Origin: Plazaster borealis
Lineage: Eukaryota > Echinodermata > Asteroidea > Forcipulatida > Labidiasteridae
Direction of reading: 5' to 3'
Assembly (NCBI GenBank): GCA_021014325.1
Contig: JAJGQC010000551.1
Span: 1 to 64,000, forward strand
DNA length: 64,000 nt
The notes beneath the pieces are model-generated. The model saw only the letters and a list, made by a program, of their open reading frames with translations. It was not told where the DNA came from and made no database searches. This document shows positions 34,106 through 45,432 of the stretch, one piece after another. Made by a program: the position numbers and the translations under genes. Every line of letters begins with the position of its first letter. Position 1 is the stretch's first letter.

Positions 34106-34177
34106 GTATGACCACTCGTCGGTGCTGTGTGAATTACTACCAACAGGGTTACCGCGTGTCTAGCACTCTGCCTACAG
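34106..34177 (+). CDS. 3'-region exon of the unrecognised host gene (1 of 5)
   Basis: The acceptor TCTCCTGAAG precedes a frame reading MTTRRCCVNYYQQGYRVSST and LPTG. The donor is ACAG then GTACTA. The stronger-looking GTAAGT 14 bases later would break the frame, because the next exon needs one leftover base. The other frame (YDHSSVLCELLPTGLPRV) reaches a stop, so I reject it. Confidence 0.55.
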
Positions 34178-34898
34178 GTACTATTACAGGGTAAGTCATG
34201 GAATTTATTTAGATATTGTCATAACTTTCAAAGTGCTGCCAAGTAAATGTGTGTTTCCTGGCAGAAACAGTTGTCCAAGATCTTCCTCATTATACAGCAA
34301 ATGAGCATTGTTAACAGAATGAGCCCAATTTCATTGAGTTTTGTTGAATTTGTTTAGTGCTCAAAATGTAACTCAACCCTTTAAAGACCATTCATTTCTG
34401 GATAATCATCACAATACGCCCGTACATGGCTACTATTGATAATTTTTTGTACTCTTTTTTTTTCTTCTTCAAGAAAACTGCCTAAAAAGCCTAATATGTT
34501 TGATTAACAAATGTAAATAGTATGTCAACATGGGAAACATTGGGAAACGTCAATTCTGGACATGACTTTCACTATGACCTCACTCTGTGCATGGAATTAG
34601 ACCAAATCTTGCATCCGTTTTTGCAGCCACTATGGGCATTTTTGGACAAGCCGCCTGTGGCCACTATGGTTTCTAAAGGGTTAACAGAAACAGTTCACCA
34701 TGATCTCTTGCATGCTAGAGTGGATGTATCAACCCTAGACCACTTATTCATGCCCTTTGACAAGAGACAAGTTTGATTTCCGGTAATAGACCGATTTTTT
34801 AAGCCCTGCCCACCATGAGATCTGCCATGATGGTCACACGGGATGGCATTGTGACCTTGGAGACTTGAATTGCATCTTTCTCTGTATCATGTATCTAG

Positions 34899-34986
34899 GT
34901 GGTTACTCCCATGACATCTTAGAGAGAGTCTCCAAGCAGCTTGGCTTCACTGAACCCTTTCAGATTGAACATCCCAAACATGCAGA
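34899..34986 (+). CDS. exon 2 of the 3' region
   Basis: It lies between TGTATCTAG and GTAAGTC. It reads GYSHDILERVSKQLGFTEPF and QIEHPKHA, with two bases left over. Phase matches both neighbours. The peptide is of ordinary globular composition. No domain is recognised. Confidence 0.7.
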
Positions 34987-35171
34987 GTAAGTCTAACAGA
35001 TAGTTGTTTTCTTTAAGACCGAGGACAAGAAAAGAAACCCACGTGTAGTGCCTGAGCAAAATGGATTGCTTAAAAGAAATTCAGAGCATCTAACGTTCAT
35101 TTTGTATGTACTTTTCCAGCAGACCCAGTCGCCCTACCTGAGTTCATTTTTTTTCGGGGGGGGGGGGGCAT

Positions 35172-35470
35172 TTCCTGGCCAAGCTGTCTAGTGCATCGAA
35201 CTTGAGTTCTGTTGGCTGTCTCATCAAAGTATGGGTTCGAATCCTGATTTAGACACTTGTGCCTTTGAACAAGACACTTAACTGTAATAGCTTTTTATCA
35301 CCGTGGTGTGAATGGGTACCTTCGAGAATAGAGATTGTTGATGTGAATAATTAGCAACATAAGCACCAATTTGGCTGCCGGTGCTGCATACTCCAAAAGA
35401 AGTTGTGGTGGTTTCAGGAATGTTTAGGGCCCAGTGAACAGGGGTAATACTATTGTGGGGCACTTTGACG
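35172..35470 (+). mobile_element. SINE family S2 copy in the intron
   Basis: CTGGCCAAGCTGTCTAGTGC and GGGTTCGAATCC form the head. ACACTTGTGCCTTTGAAC and AAGACACTTAACT match the S2 body start. The 3' half diverges. Confidence 0.55.
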
Positions 35471-35778
35471 GGCCTACTTGGCTTGAAAATTTTCAAAAAA
35501 ATTACATATTAATATTATATTATTTTTCTATTTTAAAAATTGGTGCAATGTTGAACAATTAGTTGTAGGCTTCATCTCCCTTACCGAGTGAAGATTTAGA
35601 CCTGTAACCCTAGGTCCTTTGTGTTGATGCAGACAGTCTGTGAATCCTTCGCACTGTAACACCCACATGTTTCAGGGGGGCTTCATCCTCTCAACCAAAT
35701 GGAACCCCAGGCAGGTTTCACACCATTGTTAGTACCTAACCACACTAAGGTTCCATCTGATCTGTTATCCCCCTGCAG

Positions 35779-35904
35779 CTGTCTAAGTACCAGTGAGTCC
35801 TTCCCAGGTAGTGATATTTACACAGGAGTACAGAGCCTCGTTCTCTTTGAGATGTCTTCAAGATTCAAGAACTTTGTCACTTTGAATCAGCTGCATGGAA
35901 GCAT
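35779..35904 (+). CDS. exon 3 of the 3' region
   Basis: A strong acceptor (CCCCCTGCAG) and donor (GTAAGTAG) bound it. It reads CLSTSESFPGSDIYTGVQSL, VLFEMSSRFKNFVTLNQLHG and S, then leaves AT, which becomes a Met codon with the next exon. Phase agrees on both sides. Confidence 0.75.
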
Positions 35905-35999
35905 GTAAGTAGGTGTAGCCTTAAGGACTGCATAAAATACCAGATACTGGCCCTTTCAGGTTTTTTTTGTGTGTATGGCTTCAATGCATCTTTGATTTT

Positions 36000-36132
36000 T
36001 GGTCGGTGGCCATGGCTACAAATGTACAGCTGGATCGCCGCGTCATCATGCATTGAAGTGTAGGACGTACTTAGCAATGCCCTTAGCAACAGTCGTAGCC
36101 ATAGCTAAATCCGCCAATTTAGATATGGCCTT
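36000..36132. repeat. fold-back repeat family E
   Basis: TGGCCATGGCTACAAATG pairs loosely with GTCGTAGCCATAGCTAAATC. GCCAATTTAGATATGGCC is shared in style with 40749-40770. Confidence 0.4.
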
Positions 36133-36576
36133 AAATTTCAGTACAAACACATTTTCGTGCTGTAAAAAATGTTGCAAATGAACTAAAGAATGGTACACAG
36201 GGAACGTCCATGTCTGTAGCATCGATATAACTTCATTCAGGGACCAATTCATTTGTCTAACTGGCTCCAAGGAAATTGTCATTGGTCTTGTGTATAAAGA
36301 CTGTTGCCTTGATCTAGCAGAGGAACGAATCAAACACCAACAGGGCATACATCAAGACTGGCATGTATATCATTCTGGTTCTTCTCAGAACCAATACTTC
36401 TTCATCAAAGACTAAATTATTATTGGTTGTACCCCATGTACAAGTTTCTCTCTTACTAATTTAGGAAATGCCATTAATCTCTGTCATTATCCCCTGTCAT
36501 AATGAGGGTTGATTGAAATTTCTCCCTGATCTTGAAAGGTAAATGTTTGACCAGTTTCTTCATACCTTTTATCCAG

Positions 36577-36654
36577 GAATCCCAATGCAAGTATTGCCAC
36601 TGATCTTCCAATGGATCATCATTCAGTTGAGGAGAGTGCAGCTGAGGCTAAATG
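36577..36654 (+). CDS. exon 4 of the 3' region
   Basis: It runs from the TTTTATCCAG acceptor to the GTAAGAG donor and reads NPNASIATDLPMDHHSVEES and AAEAK. The exon is short, polar and acidic, so it is probably a flexible linker. Phase is consistent. Confidence 0.7.
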
Positions 36655-36823
36655 GTAAGAGATCCTAACAGATCCTTCTCACTGATGTCACATTTCTGTA
36701 GCATCACGGGAGGTCTGCCATTTTGGATTACTACTATGCACATGTACAATTTGTTGCATTCTAAAAACTGTATACGGGCCTACCCTTGGTACATTTTGGT
36801 TTGTCCTTTGATACACCCTGCAG

Positions 36824-37028
36824 TCTAGCTGGTCAGTTGGAATCAATCCGGCAAAGGGTGCGCGTTGCTCTGACCAACGTCTATCATGTCATCACCGTAG
36901 AGGAGTGGCTAGAGCTGCGCATCAATCCCATCCTCAGGGCTTTGAAGATGTTCGTAGGAGGCGGAAGTATGGACGAGGTCAAGGAAGAAGATGAAGAGGA
37001 GATGGATGTAGCAACAAGACCCAGCTGA
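36824..37028 (+). CDS. last exon of the unrecognised host gene
   Basis: The acceptor ACACCCTGCAG begins a frame reading LAGQLESIRQRVRVALTNVY and HVITVEEWLELRINPILRAL. An acidic tail (DEVKEEDEEEMD) follows, then VATRPS and a TGA stop. The first 50 residues look helical. The acidic end is typical of an exposed C-terminus. A SINE head (S2) begins 40 bases after the stop, so the 3' UTR includes repeat sequence. An AATAAA-type signal (TTAAATAAATTC) lies at about 37246. Confidence 0.75.
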
Positions 37029-37068
37029 AAAGGAATCTGTAAGCTCTTTTAAAGAAGTCTCAGAATTT

Positions 37069-37182
37069 TGTGGCATGTCGTGGCCGAGCGGTCTAGTTCA
37101 CCGGACCCAAGCTCTGGTGTTGTCAGCAGCAGAGTGTGGATTCGAATCCCGGTCATGACACTTGTGCCCTTGAGCAAGTCCA
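37069..37182 (+). mobile_element. SINE family S2 head, truncated
   Basis: GTCGTGGCCGAGCGGTCTAG and GGATTCGAATCCCGG are the A- and B-box regions. The copy breaks off after CTTGAGCAAG. Confidence 0.65.
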
Positions 37183-37491
37183 GTGCACTGTTCTAGACCA
37201 CTGGGTCCCAACGCTCTATGGCTTGAGCCAGACACATTTAGAACCTTAAATAAATTCATCCTTGTTTTGGTTTCCAGATGGGGGAACTTCTACACCATGT
37301 GTGGCTTGGAAATTGGAATTCTGAACTCAAAGGCACTTTTGTTGGTCTACCATTTACGCAAGTATTTATATGGAAATATTTCTACACAAGTATTATCAGG
37401 TTTTTCTATTCAAACCTACTTCTTTCAAGATCTCCCATTAGGACGATTCTCTATTTTGAAGAGTTTCTGTATCTTGCCGTGAGGACTTACT

Positions 37492-37852
37492 TTCATAGAG
37501 TTGCTTAACAGAAGATACATTGCTCACCAAATCTTGTTTGCTGGGAACCAGTCATTAGTCAATTGAATTGGTATGTAGCTGGTAACCTGTTTCTGTTCTG
37601 CAAACTTTTTCTGTGCTTAGCAAATTTGTATGCTAAGGCAGCTCTATGAAACTTGCCCCTGGGCCCAATTTCATAGAGCTGCTTAAGCAGAAAATATTGC
37701 TTAACAATTTCCTGCTAAGCAGAAATTAGCAGGATACCAGTCACAAATTGTTCATGTGGCATGGTAGTTTGGCTGGTGACCTTATTCTGGTAAGCAAAAT
37801 TGTATTGGGCTTAGCTACTTTTTGTGCTAAAGCAGCTCTATGAAATTGGGCC
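37492..37852. mobile_element. two adjacent fold-back MITEs of family D
   Basis: The first (37492-37659) runs TCATAGAGTTGCTTAACAG to CAGCTCTATGAAACTTGCCC. The second begins two bases later with GGGCCCAATTTCATAGAGCT and ends CAGCTCTATGAAATTGGGCC. Confidence 0.7.
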
Positions 37853-38056
37853 TGGTTATTTCATGGTGATGTGTAAAGAATGACTGGTAGGACTAGGTAC
37901 ACCACTTCCGATGTTATGTTTTCCCAGGGATGTTTCAAGGGAAGATTTTGACCGAGTACTTTTATTCCAGACCCACTGCAGTTATTAGGGAGCATCTCAA
38001 AAGTCAGCTAGCTTGTTGAGTCGAAAGGGAACAATCAATATACCCTGTTTCATTGA

Positions 38057-38428
38057 AAGGCATCGTACACATTTGATAATGACTCTGAAAATTTATGGCA
38101 ATAAAAACTTACTTGGTAAGAAGTACAGCAGCTTTGGATAGTATAATGCATTTTGAGAGACTTTTTACTTCAAAGGACTGCGGTTATGGAAAAATATATC
38201 ACTTGTTATCCCAAAAATATTTTGAATATTGAGAAGCGTTACGGGAACGTTTCTCAGATAGTGTATTCCAATTGCAGATTATTCTTCCTGCGTGGAAAAA
38301 CCGCTCCAGATTTGCGGCAAAATCTCAAAAACGCTACCACCTATTGAAATGAAATTGTCACAGGTTAGTTTTATAGTAAATATCTACAACTATATAGGAT
38401 TGAAACAAACAGTGGGTTCCAATTATCC
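38057..38428 (+). mobile_element. MITE family B, forward
   Basis: It has AAAGGCATCGTACACATTTG at the left and GGATTGAAACAAACAGTGGG near the right. The inner blocks match 10709 and 38648. The last bases are lost. Confidence 0.7.
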
Positions 38429-38644
38429 TCCCGTGGCTCAAGCTACAGGCCCTCTGGCCACAGCTTGTCAACCACTAGCAGCTATGTATCGAGTGCGAAT
38501 ATTCGCAGTGGACATATGCCCCATTGGAACAAGCCCAGTGGAAGTTCCGGGAATGTTCCTGGTATTTGAGACATTCCCCTAATATCATAGATTAACTTAT
38601 TTGCTATCATGATTTCCCATAACACACAGTGCATTGTGTGTTCC

Positions 38645-39030
38645 TTAAAGGTATCATACACGTTTGGTAATTGGAGCCTATTGTTTGTTTCAAACCTATA
38701 TAGATGTAGATATATACCATAAAAATAACCTGTGAAGATTTCATTTCAAAAGGTGGTAGCGTTTTTGAGATATTGCCAAAAATCTGGAGCGGTTATGTCC
38801 ACGCAGGAAGAAAAATCTGCATTGGAATACACACTCTGAGAAGCGTTACGCGTAACGATTAAATATTTTGGGGGATTAAAAGTGGTACATTTTTCCATAA
38901 CCGCAGTACTTCAAAGTGAAAAGTTTCTCAAAATGCATTATACTATCCAAAGCTGTTGTACTTCTTACCAAGTAAGTTTGGTATTGCCATTAATTATCAG
39001 AGTCATTACCAAACATGTACGATGCCTTTA
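38645..39030 (-). mobile_element. MITE family B, reverse, complete
   Basis: It is flanked by TTAA (CCTTAAAGGTATCATACACG and GTACGATGCCTTTAA). It faces the copy at 38057, so the two could pair over about 350 bases. Confidence 0.75.
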
Positions 39031-39335
39031 AAAACCATAACAAGTTACGACATAACACGACTTGTAGAACCAAAGCCAATGTCCTTGCCTTACAATGGGA
39101 AAGCAGTGTGTTGTGGTTGTTTGGTCACAATAATTTGATTTGCATCATTTTACGCATGAAGTTCGAACTGAGTGTGAACAACAGTTTTAATGTGTGCAAT
39201 GTGTGTGTGTAAACAATCAAGAAACACCCAAATTAAAACTAAAACCAAATTGAGTTTATTTTTAAATGATGTTCACACTTAATTTAAGCACGCATTGCGA
39301 TGCAACTTTTAGAAGTTACAATTTATTATTGTATC

Positions 39336-39480
39336 AAGGGAAACTGACTGGGTATGTTTTTTACTAGAACGGGATTTGAACCTGCGACCTCCGGATTTAC
39401 CAGTGCTCTACCAACTGAAGTCATGTAAATCCAGCGGTCACAGGTTGAAATCGCGTTCTTGTCAATTTTTCTTGGGTCAC
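39336..39480 (-). mobile_element. SINE family S3, reverse
   Basis: AACGGGATTTGAACCTGCGA (reverse B box) and GCTCTACCAACTGAAG (reverse A box) are present. A partial inverted second head follows (CAGCGGTCACAGGTTGAAAT). Confidence 0.5.
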
Positions 39481-39928
39481 CATAAAAATCTACTAAAGTC
39501 AAAGGTTTCATGGAAATTATCAAAATGATTGACTCTTCCCAAAAGTTAAACATACTGCTGTACACTGAAAATGCAAAACATGGTTTATCATTTTGGAATT
39601 CATTAAATTACAATTTTCTATTGCATTGTATAAGTAATCAAGAAAAAGAACTCACGTTGTTTTAAAGAATTTCAAGCTTCTAGTGTATTTGCTATAGATC
39701 TTGTAGTTGAAAATTATAAAAGATAAATGGTGATAAAATTTCTAAATAATTGTTGGGTACACTTGTTTTGGACCCTCAGGGCCCGTACATATATGTTGTA
39801 TATCTTGTTCTTTATGTAACCTTTGAAATATGTGTTTTATTATTAGAGGAAGGGGAAGGGGTGGTTGCGAAGGGGAATCGGATTTTTAAAATATTTTTCA
39901 ACATGTGAAATGATGTTGTATGTACCAC

Positions 39929-40098
39929 CCGGGTCCAATTTTGTAGGAACATCATGAGCACAGAAAAGTTTTGCTCAGCAGAAATGGGTTACCAGGACAA
40001 AATTTACACAATGATGGGTATTATTTTGGACTGGTTCCCTGCTAATTTTTGCTGTGAGGCAGTATTTTGTGCTTAGCAGATTTTACAATTGGTCCCTG
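39929..40098. mobile_element. old fold-back MITE family D
   Basis: GGGTCCAATTTTGTAGGAAC at the left and CAATTGGTCCCTG at the right, with GCTCAGCAGAAATGGG inside. It is a diverged copy. Confidence 0.5.
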
Positions 40099-40424
40099 AT
40101 TTTTTATAAATTAGGTTTTTTTTAGACTGCACTCTTGAAAGAGTAGTTGGGCGCATAGGAAAAATGTTTGGGGGATTTTTGCCTTTGATGATACAGGCAT
40201 GGAATTTGGCATACAGTCAGAGAAAATGTCATGAAAAATAGTGCCAGATTTGTACTTTGAACACTAGGTAGAATAACAGGTTATTTAAAAGAAATTCAAA
40301 ATGGCTTCCATTGCTTGTTATTCTACCTATAATGTTCAAAGTAAAAATCTTGGTTGGCCCTATAGCCAAATATACTTTGAGTGTGTGCCAAATTCGGGAA
40401 CCGATAACCGGTCATTTCGACACC

Positions 40425-40490
40425 TCGCAAACTCGGCACCAACAAACTCTGCACCTTGCAAACTCAGCTTCTACAAACTCGGCACCTACC
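40425..40490 (+). repeat. short tandem repeat of CAAACTCGGCACC
   Basis: Variants of CAAACTC-GCACC occur four times with 12-18-base spacing. The overlapping open frames are a by-product. Confidence 0.5.
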
Positions 40491-40699
40491 AAATTCCATG
40501 CATGGATCATCAAAGGCACAATCCCATCACCTTCCTGCTGTACTGGGAAAATTAATAGCATAAATGTGAACAAATACGCACACGCAAACATAAAATAGAG
40601 AAACCAAAACATAGATACCAAGAAAAATATGATGGATCGCTGAAAATGTCATACAACCCAAAATATGTGCCTATATAGCTGAAAAGAAAGGGGTCAAAT

Positions 40700-40772
40700 G
40701 AGGTCGTGACCGAATTGGCGGCTACAGCTATGGCTAAAGCAACAGTCATAGCCGCCAATTCGGATACAGCCT
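40700..40772. repeat. fold-back repeat family E, clearest copy
   Basis: GACCGAATTGGCGGCTA pairs with TAGCCGCCAATTCGG across a loop that holds a second small pair, GCTATGGC and GTCATAGC. Confidence 0.6.
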
Positions 40773-40849
40773 GACAGCCTCACCACAGCAGACTTGCACA
40801 GATAATGATGCTCTCTGTTCTTGTTGACCAGATTCTGTTAATATGATCC

Positions 40850-40969
40850 GGGCCCAATTTCATGGCTCTGCTTACCGCGGAATTCTGCGCTTACGAATCA
40901 TAGATTGTGTGCTACAAGGGCTCCGTAAGCGCAGAATTCCGCGGTAAGCAGAGCCATGAAATTGGGCCC
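40850..40969. mobile_element. near-perfect 120-bp palindrome of MITE family D
   Basis: About 46 bases from GGGCCCAATTTCATGGCTCT to GCGCTTACG are mirrored almost exactly by the last 46, leaving a loop of about 28. The arms carry CCGCGGAATTC. It is the most regular copy in the window. Confidence 0.85.
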
Positions 40970-41794
40970 TGCTCTGAAGATGAGTCAGTGTGTACTCCAG
41001 AATCATTATAGGGACACGTACGTTGCCTTGGATCAGGCGAGTTGGTCTATGAAAAGCGTTTGTAACCGTTTATTATAAAATGCATTATAATTAGAAAGAT
41101 GTTTTAAAAGTAGAAAACAATGATCCACACAAATATGCAGGGCCTTTAAGTTTAATTTAAATTGCACCAACTGTTGTTTATACTTGTACATGTATATTTC
41201 CTTCACAATAGATAACTCCTAAATAAATAAAGAAGAAGAAACAAAATTCATGATTTCAAACTGCATTTTGTGTTTATTATAAAGCTTGCCACTAATAATT
41301 GAAGTACTTTTAACATACTGTTACTGTCATGAGTACTAAACCTCATCATTATAAATTCTTCCAAATATAGTTTCAGCCGCTACAAGTTCAAAATATCAAA
41401 AAAATCATGTGTTTTCGTTAGTCTTGGTTTAAAAATTCTGAGGAATGTGGAAAGGAATCTCTTTCTGTATAATTTTTGTTTTACATAAATGCATGATATT
41501 CATTCATTTAAGATGGCTACCCTTGTAACAGGAAATAATTTCCTCCGAATAAATTCCTTTTTGCAACCACAACCAGCTTAAACCCAACTCCTTTGTCATG
41601 TCAGCAAAGAATTTTACCTTATCCATCACAGTCCTTCAGCACTCAGACCGCTGTACACTTGATTACGACATCTTTTCTTAGGTCAAGTTTGATGTAATTC
41701 CAATGCAAACCATAACCACTTTACACAGTTCGGGTTCATGCAAATGCAATGGTTTGAGTGTTTTAAGAATTTATGCAAGGAACTGTCAACTACT

Positions 41795-41987
41795 GGGCCC
41801 AATTTCATAGACCTGCTTAAGCACAAAAAGTAGCTAAGCACAATAACGTTTTGCTTACCAAAATAAGGTAACCAGCCAAACTACCATGTCGCATGTACAA
41901 TTTGTGACTTGTATCCTGCTCATTTCTGCTTAGCAGGAAATTGTTAAGCAATATTTTCTGCTGAAGCAGCTCTATGACATTGGGCCC
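41795..41987. mobile_element. fold-back MITE family D
   Basis: GGGCCCAATTTCATAGACCT to GCTCTATGACATTGGGCCC, with inner TTGCTTAC/GTTAAGCAA-type pairs. Confidence 0.75.
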
Positions 41988-42387
41988 TGGTCTTGTAAAA
42001 TACACTGTAAAGACACCAAAGGTATCATTAAAAATGTTGATTTTTATTGAGAATAATGGAATTTAAATCATTTAAAAAAACCCTTAATGACAGCTTTGGA
42101 GCCAGAAGAAGCAAAAAGCCTAAGCATTAGACTATGGTCCATAATGACTTGTCAATAGGACTGACTGTGGTAAGGAATCTACAAAAATCACACCAAACCA
42201 GGGCTTGATTTCACAAAGATTGATCTTATGATGTGAATCAATTTTAATTGCTAAGCAAAGTGTGATGTCACAATACAATCACCAGTGCCAAATTAACAAC
42301 TGGTCTTATAAAATTAATCGTGAGTACTTTGTGAAATCACAGATATTTGGTAAATCATAGTCGCAAGCAAACAAACAAACACACACA

Positions 42388-42738
42388 AAAGGCACTGTAC
42401 ACGTTTGGTAATTACTCAAAATATATATTAGCATAAAAAGTTACTTGGTAACGAGCAACAGAGAGCTGTTGATAGTATAAAACATTGTGAGAAACGACTA
42501 CCTCTGAAGTAACGTAGTTTTTGAGAAAGAGGTAATTTCTCACTAAAATAATAAAAGACTTCTTGCAAGAAGCCTTTTATTCCTATCTGAATACACAAAT
42601 GTGTACAACAAGGGTGTTTTTTCTTTCATTTTCTTCTTCGATTACCAATTGAGCCCAAATTTTCACATGCATATGTTGGGATACACCAAGTGAGAACACT
42701 GGTCTTTGACAATTACCAAACGTGTTCAGTGCCTTTAA
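42388..42738 (-). mobile_element. MITE family A, complete, reverse
   Basis: AAAAGGCACTGTACACGTTT at one end and GTTCAGTGCCTTTAA at the other, with all family blocks. The internal hairpin GACTTCTTGCAAGAAGCC is intact. Confidence 0.8.
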
Positions 42739-43813
42739 CATCTGCTACCCATAGTGTGGTAAAATTATTTCAAAATGTATTTGGAATAAAATAAATATTC
42801 CAACAAATGTTTTTTTGTTATTAAAAACACACACATCTGACTTATGGTTGAAGCAACATTGGTAATTGTTAAAGACCAGTATCCACACTTGATGTGATCC
42901 AACATATATATAAAATAACAAATCCGTGAAAGCTAAATCGGTCTTCAGAGTCATGAGAAAACAGTGAAAAAACCCATTATATGATTTCGCTGTTTTCAAA
43001 CATCGGATTTTATCACCAGTAATAAAGACTAATTTTGTTACTCATTTCCTAAAAATTATAGTTTTTCAAGCAAAAGTATTTCAAGGGAAGTTTTCCACCA
43101 TGACCATCTTTATACCATGCGAAGTTATGTGCAAATCTGTAAACATTTATATTTTCAACCTTACTAATGTTGTAGGCCTACACACCCTTTAATGTCAGGG
43201 TTATCTTTTCAACCTTTTTTAACAATAAAATATATTTGTCTGGAAATGTTCATTGTCTTCTACACATCAGGGGCGGCCGCAGTTTTAGGGTTTCGCCAAA
43301 CATTGTTTTTTAGGCCTAGTCAATTTTAATTCTAGTCCAAGTATATATTTTGTGCTGAATAACAAGGTTTCCAGGGAATTTGAGAATATGGTAGAGAGTC
43401 GATAGTTTCTGTAAGACTACTTTGCTCGCAGAGGGGAAACTACAGTAATAATCACTTAGGTCGCCACACAAAATTGGGAGAAAGGATAACAATGACATTT
43501 ATTTGATAGCGCCAAATCCATATCATCCATTAATAAAAATGCTCCCAGGCACTTACATAAAAACATATTTAAAAGAAAAGCTTAAAAAGATAATTAAAAT
43601 AAGAAAAGGCAATAAATACGAATTGCTAAAACAATCCTACAAAAAAGAAGAGAAAAATGTAAATCTAGCAAAAGCCTAAAACATAAAAGGAGTGTAATAA
43701 AGAAAATACCCCGTATTGCACAGTGAAAACAACAGTATACCAGGACCAGCCAAGGACGCATACAACACGAAAACGAAGGCAAAAACGAGACCCCACCATC
43801 AAAGAAGATGACC

Positions 43814-43990
43814 TGGGCCCAATCTCTGCTTAATTAACCACAAAATATTGCTTCACGATTTTTGCTAACAGAAATGAGCAGGACACCAGTCACAAACTGT
43901 ACATGTGTGATGTACGGTAGTTTGGCTGGTAACCTTATTCTGGTAAGCATAATTTTGTTGTGCTTAGCTACTTTTTGTACTTTTTGGCCC
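43814..43990. mobile_element. truncated fold-back MITE family D
   Basis: GGGCCCAATCTCTGC at the left and GTGCTTAGCTACTTTTTG at the right. The right GGGCCC end is absent and runs into a C-rich repeat. Confidence 0.5.
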
Positions 43991-44080
43991 CCTGCAGCTT
44001 CCCCCTTCCAAAATAAAAGCATAAACCCAACCACTGATAAACCCATTCCCCTTGCCCCCCCCTTCACTCAAAAGCAATGC

Positions 44081-44145
44081 CCCCCCTGTGTCCCTCCCCC
44101 CTGTGTCCCTCCCCCCTGTGTCCCTCCCCCCTGTGTCCCCCCCCC
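44081..44145 (+). repeat. 15-bp C-rich minisatellite
   Basis: CCCCCCTGTGTCCCT repeats four to five times. The flanks (CCTGGTTACGCTGCTG) resemble 29180-29205. Open frames here arise from the 15-base period. Confidence 0.7.
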
Positions 44146-45254
44146 CCCCGAAAAAATAGTCCTGGTTACGCTGCTGTGTTTGGAGTCTATCGGCACTTGC
44201 TTTGTAGTCATGATAGTCGTTTTGAGAAATTGTGGGGAAGTGGGACAACACTGGGGAAGGTTTGTTTTTTAATAATCTAGTCCGTTCCATTCACTAAATA
44301 AAGTAAAATTTTGATTGGTTAAAAAGTTGACCCGATAAGAATACGCGTCAAAATGATACCACTTATGACGGCCTAAGATAATATGAAGAAAATAATAAGA
44401 TGTTTAAAGTTTCATTTACATAAACCGGCTCAGGTCTATTCCCTTCATGAAAAGGATAAACAACCAATATTAAAGGATAATACATCTTTGTTTTTTGTTG
44501 AAGAGTTCATTAATTCCAATCATCCAGTTTACAATAAACATAGGCTACAACCAACATGTAACCAATACCTATCCCTTTTATTTCAGATAATTTTAAGTAA
44601 TAGTTGATTTGCATTTCTCGTCGAATAAAGGTAGGCCTAATTAAAATTTAATTAAGAAATATGTACGAATCGGCTTCACTGCAGGTAAAAGTTCCCAAAA
44701 TTGAAGGGTGTTATGAAACTACACTTCGTGTTCGTCTGATTGACAAAATTATTCTCAGTTTAAATTTGGGTACTATTATTATAAGAAAAATTAAAAGTAT
44801 TCCTATTTTTTAGCCTGAACCAAGTTAATCGTCTCTAATATCCCCCCCCCCCGCAATTCACCGGACCGCGAACTTTCGAGTCAAACATTACAACACGTTT
44901 TGCAGCACAGATCTTTACATTTTACTGCAGATATTTTGTTTTTTAAGTTCGTCTTATTTTTTCTTCTTTCTGAACTTTCAAGAGGAGGTTTTGACTTGAA
45001 AACCCCAACACTGAAGCTTTTTTTTTATTACAAAAATGCCCTACACCGCGGGCCCTTTGCTGGAAATGTGTTCCTCATCGGGAGAAATCCCTCCGCCATA
45101 CTTAAATTCGGAAGGAAACAATCGCTACTAAAACAAAAGACACAATTTTTCGGTGAAATATGACCAAAATGTTGTCAAGGAAAATTATAAAAACCAGACA
45201 ATTAACTATAAATAAATAATAATACAAATCGAGGAACTTTATGATGCGCGGATG

Positions 45255-45280
45255 TGTTTGATTTGTGACGTCATGAGGTG
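45255..45280. promoter_or_regulatory. CRE-type TGACGTCA site in a promoter-like patch
   Basis: TTGTGACGTCATGAGG lies in the least AT-rich part of this region. Candidate first exons lead away from it: ATG at 45304 or 45391 on the + strand, and ATG at 45099 on the - strand after CTCCGCCAT. It could be a two-way promoter. This is inference from motif and spacing. Confidence 0.35.
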
Positions 45281-45303
45281 ACAATTATTCGGTAAAATTG
45301 CAA

Positions 45304-45432
45304 ATGGCGCCTTTCATCCAACACACGAGGTGAGCATTTTCAAGCCTCAAAGGACGGGAAAGTTCTACAAAATCTCATTGTTTGATCAACATGGGCTTTG
45401 GCTTATTCCTCAAGAATCGAAGAACATTCTGG
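45304..45432 (+). CDS. candidate first exon next to the CRE site
   Basis: It ends at a strong donor (ATTCTG then GTAAGTTT). The ATG at 45391 gives MGFGLFLKNRRTF before the donor. The ATG at 45304 gives only MAPFIQHTR to a stop, or to an alternative donor (ACGAG then GTGAGC). A third frame without ATG reads KPQRTGKFYKISLFDQHGLW. I cannot decide which is used. The giant repeat structure at 45849 would fall in its first intron. Confidence 0.3.

Noticed and set aside
34106..34192. Reading YDHSSVLCELLPTG and the strong GTAAGT donor at 34192
   Set aside because: That frame meets a stop before the donor, and the alternative donor breaks phase with the exon at 34899.
42840..43195. A further MITE related to family A
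   Set aside because: Only the first 60 bases resemble the family. The rest is too diverged to place borders.
43964..44290. Frames rich in Pro/Cys or Gly/Arg repeats
   Set aside because: They come from the 15-base C-rich minisatellite and have no other gene evidence.
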